DNA from: Candidatus Heimdallarchaeota archaeon
GTDB lineage: Archaea > Asgardarchaeota > Heimdallarchaeia > Heimdallarchaeales > Kariarchaeaceae
Direction of reading: 5' to 3'
Assembly: GCA_029882335.1 (NCBI GenBank)
Contig: JAOUKW010000310.1
Coordinates: 1 to 5,052, forward strand
DNA: 5,052 nucleotides
The notes beneath the pieces were generated by a model, which searched no databases, was not told the DNA's origin, and saw nothing but the letters and a program-made list of their open reading frames with translations. Of the stretch, positions 1 through 5,052 are shown one piece after another (position 1 is the first letter of the stretch; the number at the start of each line of letters is the position of its first letter). Made by a program: the position numbers and the translations under genes.

Positions 1-50
1 CTTTCATAGATATAGAAGCATTAATTCAATTTGGTTTAGTAAAAATTTGA
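1..50 (+). CDS. Possible 3' end of a gene cut by the window edge
   Basis: The frame starting at base 3 is open from the left edge to a TGA at 48-50 and reads FIDIEALIQFGLVKI. The other two plus frames also run from the edge, to stops at 7-9 and 59-61, but read less like protein. The mix of acidic, aliphatic and glycine residues looks like a normal protein C-terminus rather than AT-rich noise. Fifteen residues are too few to name a family. If real, the gene converges on the kinase gene ending at 127, leaving about 76 bases between the stops. Confidence 0.35.
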   Translation, partial: FIDIEALIQFGLVKI

Positions 51-86
51 TTATTTGGTAACAAATCCCAATATAACATTATTTGA

Positions 87-92
87 TTTTTT
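87..92 (+). terminator. Possible T-run terminator
   Basis: Six consecutive T residues lie about 37 bases after the TGA at 48-50, in a T-rich stretch (81-93). Archaeal transcription often ends at such runs without a hairpin. T-runs are common at this base composition, so this is weak. It would separate the left-edge gene from the convergent kinase gene. Confidence 0.2.
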
Positions 93-126
93 ATCGGATA
101 GTTCTAAAAATACAATTTCTTCTTAA

Positions 127-1191
127 TTAGGAATTAAGACATTCCTCGATCTCAGAACGAAGATTAGTAGACTCAATTCCAGTAATATTTTTAATTCTTT
201 TCTCATACATATTCCAATCAATAGTTCTTACAAATGTATCAGCTTTGTCGGTATTTTTTTGCTCTTTCATGTGGTTAACTGTATTAACAAGAAATCTAAC
301 AATATTCAACATCTTGAAAAAATCTAAATCAGATATTGGTATTGGGCTTTTCTTTAGGTAGAGTTCTAATAATAGATCACCTAATTCTTCATTAAAGATT
401 TTTACCGTAAAGCCTTCAGACCACATGATATCGATTCTAATATCGACAATTCTTGTCCAATTCCAGTCAATAAGATATAACTCCCCTGATGGAGAAACTA
501 TTATATTATCTGTATTCATATCACTATGAACAAGACCTAATAGTTGTTTGTTTTCCAAATCTTGAGTTTTAGTCACGAGCCAGTCAATCACTTTTGTTAT
601 TAATGAAAGACCTAATTTTTTAGATCTCTCTCGAAAGGAGGATACAAATATCTTTAGACTGTTATCTCCTTCTTTAGTGAATATTTCATGATCAGAACCA
701 AATGGATCATTAAATTTACTTTTCCAATCATAATTATGTACTAATACCATTAGCTCAGCATATTTAGACATTAAGTTTTTAACTATGTTAGTATCAGACC
801 TGTTCTGTGTAATTGAGTCAGTTAACGAAACTCCTGTAATTTTTTCCATTATGATAACTGGACCTTCAGAGTATGTACTATCAAAAGCGAGTACCTTTGG
901 AACTGGAATATCTGAATCATACCAAGTTCCTAACATTAACACTTCGTGTTCCCATAATTTAATGAAAAAAGGATTATTATCTCGTGCAATCTTTATAACC
1001 AACTCTTGATTAACTATTTCGGTAGTTTTTAAGTCGGTAAATGAAATGTCAATGAAATAAATATGTGAAAATATATTTGAATTTTCAATTGTATGATGGG
1101 TCATGTTCTCAATATTTAAACTACTTGAATTTGGGATCACATTTGTCAGCATTGTAAAAATATGATTTTTCAAATTTAAGTCAAATCCCAT
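127..1191 (-). CDS. Phosphotransferase family protein (aminoglycoside phosphotransferase / choline kinase-like fold)
   Basis: This is a complete 354-residue protein with the protein-kinase-like fold of the APH family, which phosphorylates hydroxyl groups of small molecules with ATP. Visible motifs: the ATP-anchoring lysine in LVIKIAR (K67), a helix-C glutamate in LWEHE (E81 or E83), the IPVPKVL turn (95-101), the hinge GPVIIMEKITG (110-120), the catalytic loop HSDMNTDN (222-229; base D224, metal-binding N229) and the metal-binding LIDW (D242). The catalytic loop has Ser where Gly is usual (HGD). No signal peptide or membrane segment is seen, so it should be cytoplasmic. The first ATG is preferred because a TATA-like box sits 28 bases upstream; M14 is the next choice. 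It appears monocistronic. The substrate cannot be deduced, and antibiotic resistance should not be assumed: the family also covers choline, homoserine, fructosamine and unknown substrates. Confidence 0.9.
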   Translation of the reverse strand: MGFDLNLKNHIFTMLTNVIPNSSSLNIENMTHHTIENSNIFSHIYFIDISFTDLKTTEIVNQELVIKIARDNNPFFIKLWEHEVLMLGTWYDSDIPVPKVLAFDSTYSEGPVIIMEKITGVSLTDSITQNRSDTNIVKNLMSKYAELMVLVHNYDWKSKFNDPFGSDHEIFTKEGDNSLKIFVSSFRERSKKLGLSLITKVIDWLVTKTQDLENKQLLGLVHSDMNTDNIIVSPSGELYLIDWNWTRIVDIRIDIMWSEGFTVKIFNEELGDLLLELYLKKSPIPISDLDFFKMLNIVRFLVNTVNHMKEQKNTDKADTFVRTIDWNMYEKRIKNITGIESTNLRSEIEECLNS

Positions 1192-1214
1192 TATATCAAT
1201 CCATTTGTTTAATT

Positions 1215-1222
1215 AATTTAAA
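1215..1222 (-). promoter_or_regulatory. TATA-like box for the phosphotransferase gene
   Basis: On the minus strand this reads TTTAAATT, close to the archaeal TATA element. Its centre is about 28 bases before the A of the ATG at 1191, so transcription would start at or next to the start codon, giving a leaderless mRNA. The 288-base gap 1192-1479 is extremely AT-rich and holds divergent promoters for this gene and the small ORF at 1480; no RNA gene is seen there. Confidence 0.4.
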
Positions 1223-1453
1223 TCCTACCATTTTATTAAATTCTAATAAAATAATATAATAACAAAATAATACATTATATTGGATTTGTAATTGAATTAT
1301 TATTAAAATTTGAATATAGTGATAATTTTATTTTCTTGGCTAATCTCTAAACTATAGAAAACGTCTTCTTTAACTCAATATTAGCAATATCTGGTTTCAG
1401 AAAATTCATTTATAGAAGACAATTAATATCTCAATAATAAGTAAAATTTAATA

Positions 1454-1461
1454 TTTATAAT
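1454..1461 (+). promoter_or_regulatory. TATA-like box for the small membrane ORF
   Basis: TTTATAAT is centred about 22-23 bases before the ATG at 1480, a spacing that fits a leaderless or nearly leaderless archaeal transcript. No purine-rich ribosome-binding site precedes the ATG. The match to the box is good but such strings are frequent in this sequence. Confidence 0.35.
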
Positions 1462-1479
1462 CAAATAACCAATATAATA

Positions 1480-1695
1480 ATGAGTCAGGAAGAGTCTTTT
1501 GATTTTTCTAAATTACAAAATATGCTCTTCAAAGACTCAAAACTAAAATTAAGTATAACATATTCATTGTTGAATGAGTCAAATAATAAGAGATCATTGG
1601 TTTTGGATATTTCGCTATATTTTCTTATAATTTCAATTTTCGGGTTTGTTAGCCTGTTAATAATAAAAAATAAAATAGCAATTATATTTCTTTAG
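1480..1695 (+). CDS. Small putative membrane protein, possibly cut short by an amber codon
   Basis: This ORF encodes 71 residues. The N-terminal 42 are polar and charged (begins MSQEESFDFSKLQ, with KR at 37-38), followed by a hydrophobic segment at about 43-62 (LDISLYFLIISIFGFVSLLI) and then KNK. This suggests a single-pass protein with a soluble N-terminal part. A second hydrophobic stretch begins at IAIIFL (66-71) and is cut by TAG at 1693-1695. The same frame then stays open for 27 codons (LLIPLILFLIKIQ..., then a charged tail FEEIKVISKI) to TAA at 1777-1779. Read through, it would be a 99-residue two-helix protein. It may be a real 71-residue protein, a gene with a nonsense mutation, or a chance ORF in AT-rich DNA. 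I recognise no family. Confidence 0.4.
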   Translation: MSQEESFDFSKLQNMLFKDSKLKLSITYSLLNESNNKRSLVLDISLYFLIISIFGFVSLLIIKNKIAIIFL

Positions 1696-1835
1696 TTACT
1701 GATCCCATTAATATTATTTTTAATTAAAATACAAATAAATTTAGAGTTTGAAGAAATTAAAGTAATTAGTAAAATTTAAATTAGATCTGACTTCTATTTA
1801 CTAGCCTAACAGACTCAATTTAATAAATAAAAATA

Positions 1836-1842
1836 TTTATAC
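1836..1842 (+). promoter_or_regulatory. TATA-like box upstream of the multi-pass membrane ORF
   Basis: TTTATAC lies inside a longer A/T stretch (1831-1848). It predicts a start near 1865, just before an in-frame ATG at 1873 and about 32 bases before the TTG at 1897. It supports transcription of this ORF but does not settle its start. The 117 bases from 1780 to 1896 hold nothing else I can support. Confidence 0.25.
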
Positions 1843-1896
1843 TATAATGTTGTTAACTATGAGACATTTTTAATGATTTCCATTAATTAAAGATTA

Positions 1897-2790
1897 TTGG
1901 TAACTGGAGCTAATGTAACAAATTTTTTATTCCAATGGAGCTTTTTTGTTTTTATTTTGTTATCATTCTCGATTAAATTATTACAATTTTATTCAAATAA
2001 TATCCTAATTGGATTTTTATTTAATTTGTTAGGAAATATAACAATTTTAATTTATACACTATTCCTCTTCAAATTTGATTTTAGAGATTGGAGAATATTG
2101 AAAAATAGTAAAGAAGTAAAAGACTTTTTTGTATTTGGATATCACACACACATCATGATCTACATAATCACATCCGTTGTTTTGAAAATATTTCAATTAA
2201 TTTTTTCGATACATCTACCAACTTATCCAATTGGACTAAATTTATACGATTTAGCAATATACATTTTCATTTTAATACAACCAACTTTCCAAAAATTTAT
2301 TGACCGAGTAAAACCAATTATGTATTTTCAAATTAAATTCAAACAGAAACCTAAAATCAGTCTTTTTAAGTTCTTACACATTTCTTCCTTATTGATGATA
2401 TCAGTCATAATCTCTATTTTTATAATGTCTTCTGTTTTTAATACTTATTTTAAATTCAATTGGAAATTCTATCAACTTGCATTTTTCATACCAATTATGA
2501 TCTATACCTTAATAGTCCCATTCCTAACAATAAGTAGTTTCATGAAAGTTTCAAATTTGCTTCCAAGTTTTAATAATAATCTTCACAAAATAATTTATTT
2601 TCTTACATTTACAATTTATATTTCTGTAGGTATAATTGCACTGTATTTTAATTTAATAATTGGTATTTTTATTATCATTAGTTCTCTATCATTACATTTT
2701 CTTATGGTCATATTATCAGAAAAAGCAATGCCATTAAATGGAGAAATTCAAATTGAAAATGGATTATTATTTGCATCTGTAATCTATTAA
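1897..2790 (+). CDS. Multi-pass membrane protein, resembling the C-terminal half of a polysaccharide flippase; probably 5'-truncated
   Basis: The 297-residue ORF has about eight hydrophobic segments (roughly 9-30, 36-60, 77-106, 115-130, 157-180, 190-212, 232-250 and 253-273). They are joined by short basic loops such as KFKQKPK (147-153). The pattern KEVKDFFVFGYH (72-83) followed by IGLNLYDLAIYI (112-123) recalls the start of the second half of Wzx/MATE-like polysaccharide transporters, where a FG(L/Y) helix is followed by GLYxLA. Those proteins usually have 400-500 residues and 12-14 helices, so the first four or so helices appear to be missing. The family call is by eye and weak. The start is doubtful: TTG at 1897 is the only plausible start after an in-frame TAA (1888-1890), no ribosome-binding site precedes it, and an in-frame ATG lies upstream of that stop at 1873 (MISIN, stop). 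The gene may be a remnant. It converges on the CRISPR array. Confidence 0.55.
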   Translation: MVTGANVTNFLFQWSFFVFILLSFSIKLLQFYSNNILIGFLFNLLGNITILIYTLFLFKFDFRDWRILKNSKEVKDFFVFGYHTHIMIYIITSVVLKIFQLIFSIHLPTYPIGLNLYDLAIYIFILIQPTFQKFIDRVKPIMYFQIKFKQKPKISLFKFLHISSLLMISVIISIFIMSSVFNTYFKFNWKFYQLAFFIPIMIYTLIVPFLTISSFMKVSNLLPSFNNNLHKIIYFLTFTIYISVGIIALYFNLIIGIFIIISSLSLHFLMVILSEKAMPLNGEIQIENGLLFASVIY

Positions 2791-3017
2791 GAAGTAAGCT
2801 ATAAATTAAAATATGTATAACTAATCTGTAAACCATAGAGGTCAAAATTGTTAGCTACAACAGTTATCTATCAACAAATTTGATATGTAACCGAAAAGCA
2901 AACATGGTAATACCATAGGTATAAGCTAAAATATCATCAAATATCGAATAATATATTATTTAACACTATGAAAAATTAAATTCATAAATTGGAAGTAGAT
3001 TGTGAGGATAATAATAT
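2791..3017. other. Non-coding leader-distal flank of the CRISPR array
   Basis: These 227 bases separate the membrane ORF from the first, degenerate repeat. No ORF of useful length, tRNA or further repeat copy is seen. If the array is transcribed leftward, its precursor RNA ends here. The strongest local structure is the pair of overlapping inverted repeats at 2904-2922. A related string, ACCATAGAGGT, occurs at 2832-2842. Confidence 0.5.
2904..2922. repeat. Two overlapping, mutually exclusive short inverted repeats
   Basis: ATGGT-AAT-ACCAT (2904-2916) and ATACC-ATA-GGTAT (2910-2922) share their central bases, so only one five-base-pair hairpin can form at a time. They stand out in otherwise unstructured AT-rich sequence. 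They could be a protein-binding palindrome, part of the array's 3' end, or chance. Confidence 0.3.
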
Positions 3018-3054
3018 GTATTTTTCATATTACTAGGTAATTCTCAATTGTGAC
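3018..3054 (-). repeat. Degenerate leader-distal CRISPR repeat
   Basis: Against the consensus this copy differs at repeat positions 3, 5, 6, 7, 10 and 23 (plus-strand numbering), five of the six in the first ten bases. On the crRNA strand these changes destroy the AUUGAAAC handle (now AAAAAUAC) and mismatch the hairpin stem (CCTA becomes CATA). Cas6 should therefore not cut here. The part that is the 5' side on the crRNA strand is intact apart from one base. This is the usual picture for the oldest repeat of an array. Confidence 0.9.
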
Positions 3055-3429
3055 CTAGGAATAAGAAAGCAAGAATCGAATCGAAGAAAACTAGTTTCAA
3101 TCCTATTACTAGGTATTTCTCAATTGTGACAATCCGCATCTAGACAGTTAAGAAGACTTCACAAAAAGTTTCAATCCTATTACTAGGTATTTCTCAATTG
3201 TGACTGGAAATTGAAACGGCTGAACTATATCAAGCAAAAGGAGTTTCAATCCTATTACTAGGTATTTCTCAATTGTGACCAAGTTACAATATATTTACCT
3301 AACAATATTCAGTTAATGTTTCAATCCTATTACTAGGTATTTCTCAATTGTGACATTATAGACGCAATTCTAGATAATCTAATTGCTACGTCGTTTCAAT
3401 CCTATTACTAGGTATTTCTCAATTGTGAC

Positions 3430-3468
3430 AAAATGGAGAGAGGAAGGAGTAATCAACATGCCAAAAGC
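3430..3468. other. Spacer 6: protospacer probably spans a translation start
   Basis: On the plus strand this 39-base spacer contains GGAAGGAG, then TAATCAAC, then ATGCCAAAA. That is a strong Shine-Dalgarno site eight bases before an ATG, with a stop codon (TAA) directly after AAGGAG in one frame. It looks like a gene junction in the source element. The alternative frame KWREEGVINMPK is also open, so a purely internal origin is possible. Confidence 0.45.
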
Positions 3469-3809
3469 GTTTCAATCCTATTACTAGGTATTTCTCAATT
3501 GTGACGTAAAAGATTAGGAATGATCTTTAATGTATTATTATTCCTGTTTCAATCCTATTACTAGGTATTTCTCAATTGTGACATATTACTTTCTCACCTG
3601 CTCATGCTTACAATCCAACATAGTTTCAATCCTATTACTAGGTATTTCTCAATTGTGACGTGCAGCTATAAATATTAATAATACAATAATTATAACTGTT
3701 TCAATCCTATTACTAGGTATTTCTCAATTGTGACAATACGGATTACGATTGGTTACTTGTTAAAAGTTATCCGTTTCAATCCTATTACTAGGTATTTCTC
3801 AATTGTGAC

Positions 3810-3848
3810 TTTGTAATAAATATCGCGAAGAGGTAATAAAATGACAAA
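3810..3848. other. Spacer 11: protospacer probably spans an ATGA gene overlap
   Basis: The third plus-strand frame reads CNKYREEVIK and then TGA. That TGA overlaps an ATG in the second frame (ATGA), followed by ACAAA. GAGGT lies six bases before the ATG as a Shine-Dalgarno match. Stop, ribosome-binding site and overlapping start together are the signature of translationally coupled genes in a compact genome such as a virus or plasmid. It is the only spacer without a fully open plus-strand frame, which this junction explains. Confidence 0.5.
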
Positions 3849-5052
3849 GTTTCAATCCTATTACTAGGTATTTCTCAATTGTGACTTTTTTGAAAATCCT
3901 GTGACATGGGCTTACGCTAGTGGTTTCAATCCTATTACTAGGTATTTCTCAATTGTGACTCACCAGTGGTTGTTGATAATGCAGGTGACCATATTACGTT
4001 TCAATCCTATTACTAGGTATTTCTCAATTGTGACATTGATGAGAATTTCATTGAGACAATATATGCTACTGGGTTTCAATCCTATTACTAGGTATTTCTC
4101 AATTGTGACATACAATTAACAGCAGCACCATCAGTAGATTATACTGCGTTTCAATCCTATTACTAGGTATTTCTCAATTGTGACTTAGTGATGAAAATCA
4201 AAAAATTGCTTTGATGAAAGCTCTGTTTCAATCCTATTACTAGGTATTTCTCAATTGTGACAGGTAGTGCAAGTTATGGTGGATTAGTTACAACATTAAG
4301 TTTCAATCCTATTACTAGGTATTTCTCAATTGTGACAACTGCTGCAGCAGAGTTGAAAAAATTAAAATCTTCTGTTTCAATCCTATTACTAGGTATTTCT
4401 CAATTGTGACCTATAACATTCCGAAGGGTATTAAAACTCACAAGATAGTTTCAATCCTATTACTAGGTATTTCTCAATTGTGACTGAAGGTGTCCGGGTC
4501 TACTTCGTACTCATCAGGAGCAGTTTCAATCCTATTACTAGGTATTTCTCAATTGTGACTGTGATTCGCGTGGCGATGCCGTGGGATAACATGCCTCAAG
4601 TTTCAATCCTATTACTAGGTATTTCTCAATTGTGACGTGTGATAAAAACTGCAATAATCTCTTGAACAGGTCCGTTTCAATCCTATTACTAGGTATTTCT
4701 CAATTGTGACAAAACAGCTATGACAAAGGGTTCAATAGCTCAAAAAATGTTTCAATCCTATTACTAGGTATTTCTCAATTGTGACTATCATCTGTATTTT
4801 TTACGTTTAATCTTCTATAATCTTTGTTTCAATCCTATTACTAGGTATTTCTCAATTGTGACAATTAGGAGATTTAAGACATCATGAACTTAATGTCTCA
4901 ATGTTTCAATCCTATTACTAGGTATTTCTCAATTGTGACTTTCTCAATTTTATCACTTACCAGCACTTGGGCGGAGGAGTTTCAATCCTATTACTAGGTA
5001 TTTCTCAATTGTGACTAGTATCTCCGCGAATAACTTAAAAGATGTTCTCAAA

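Larger units (their letters stand above)
3018..5052 (-). CRISPR. CRISPR array, 27 repeats (26 identical plus one degenerate), continuing past the right edge
   Basis: The 37-base repeat begins GTTTCAATCC and ends CTCAATTGTGAC on the plus strand. Perfect copies start at 3094, 3168, 3243, 3318, 3393, 3469, 3546, 3623, 3698, 3773, 3849, 3923, 3998, 4073, 4148, 4225, 4300, 4374, 4448, 4523, 4600, 4674, 4749, 4826, 4903 and 4979; a degenerate copy is at 3018-3054. The 26 complete spacers are 37 (5), 38 (11), 39 (4) or 40 (6) bases long and none is obviously duplicated. A further 37 bases (5016-5052) reach the window edge, so the array probably continues. The minus strand is taken as the crRNA strand: there the repeat forms CCUA-GUAA-UAGG, a four-base-pair stem closed by a GNRA-type loop, followed exactly by AUUGAAAC, the typical 8-base handle left by Cas6 cleavage. 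The degenerate copy at the left agrees, since leader-distal repeats decay. The leader should lie beyond 5052. No cas gene is present, so the type is open; handle and repeat fit type I-A/I-B/I-D or III. Confidence 0.98.

Noticed and set aside
785..1009. A 74-codon plus-strand open frame
   Set aside because: It lies wholly antisense to the well-supported phosphotransferase gene and has no promoter or recognisable motif.
1253..1281. Inverted repeat AATATAAT / ATTATATT with a 13-base loop between the divergent genes
   Set aside because: Both arms are pure A/T in a region of almost only A/T, so such pairs are expected by chance.
1693..1695. Pyrrolysine at the in-frame TAG
   Set aside because: One TAG in an unrecognised small ORF is no evidence for recoding. 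No pyl gene or insertion structure is visible, and mutation or a true stop is simpler.
2999..3006. ATTGTGAG as the end of a further decayed repeat left of 3018
   Set aside because: Only ATTGTGA matches, the preceding 30 bases do not resemble the repeat, and the spacing would leave no spacer.
2791..3017. The AT-rich left flank as the CRISPR leader
   Set aside because: The adjacent repeat is the degenerate one and the repeat hairpin and handle read on the other strand, so this is the leader-distal side.
3210..3217. ATTGAAAC, the handle sequence, inside spacer 3
   Set aside because: It is on the plus strand, opposite to the handle orientation, and an eight-base match is unremarkable. The spacer reads as coding (EIETAELYQAKG).
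3901..4119. A 72-codon plus-strand open frame inside the array
   Set aside because: It translates the repeat three times (FNPITRYFSIVT) with spacer sequence between. It is an artefact of stop-free repeats, not a gene.

Overview
The window is very AT-rich DNA, most likely from a mesophilic archaeon. The three complete genes lack a convincing Shine-Dalgarno site. The two with ATG starts have TATA-like boxes about 22 to 28 bases upstream, the spacing of leaderless archaeal transcripts, and a third box lies farther from the TTG-started gene. The CRISPR repeat is of a kind common in archaea. A Nitrososphaerota-like host would fit, but this is inference: TATA-like strings are frequent in AT-rich DNA and an AT-rich bacterium is not excluded.

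Left part (1-1191): the possible last 15 codons of a plus-strand gene end at 50. It converges on a complete minus-strand gene (127-1191) for an aminoglycoside-phosphotransferase/choline-kinase-fold small-molecule kinase with all core motifs. Middle part (1192-2790): a divergent promoter region, a 71-codon plus-strand ORF for a small membrane protein whose frame continues past an amber codon, and a 297-codon plus-strand ORF for a multi-pass membrane protein. The latter starts at TTG just after an in-frame stop and looks like the C-terminal half of a polysaccharide-flippase-like protein. Both membrane ORFs may be decaying genes.

Right part (2791-5052): a non-coding flank, then a large CRISPR array filling the window to its right edge. 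It has one degenerate repeat (3018-3054) and 26 identical 37-base repeats, with 26 complete spacers of 37-40 bases and a 27th that reaches the edge. On the minus strand each repeat folds into a CCUA/UAGG hairpin with a GUAA tetraloop, followed exactly by the 8-base handle AUUGAAAC. The degenerate repeat lies at the left end. Both facts say the array is transcribed leftward, so the leader, and possibly cas genes, lie beyond 5052. No cas gene is in the window, so the type cannot be assigned.

The most notable signal is in the spacers. Read on the plus strand, nearly all contain an open, protein-like frame, and two span apparent gene junctions with ribosome-binding site and start codon. The crRNAs would therefore mostly be antisense to target mRNA, as an RNA-recognising (type III-like) effector needs. 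The genes to the left show no functional link to the array.
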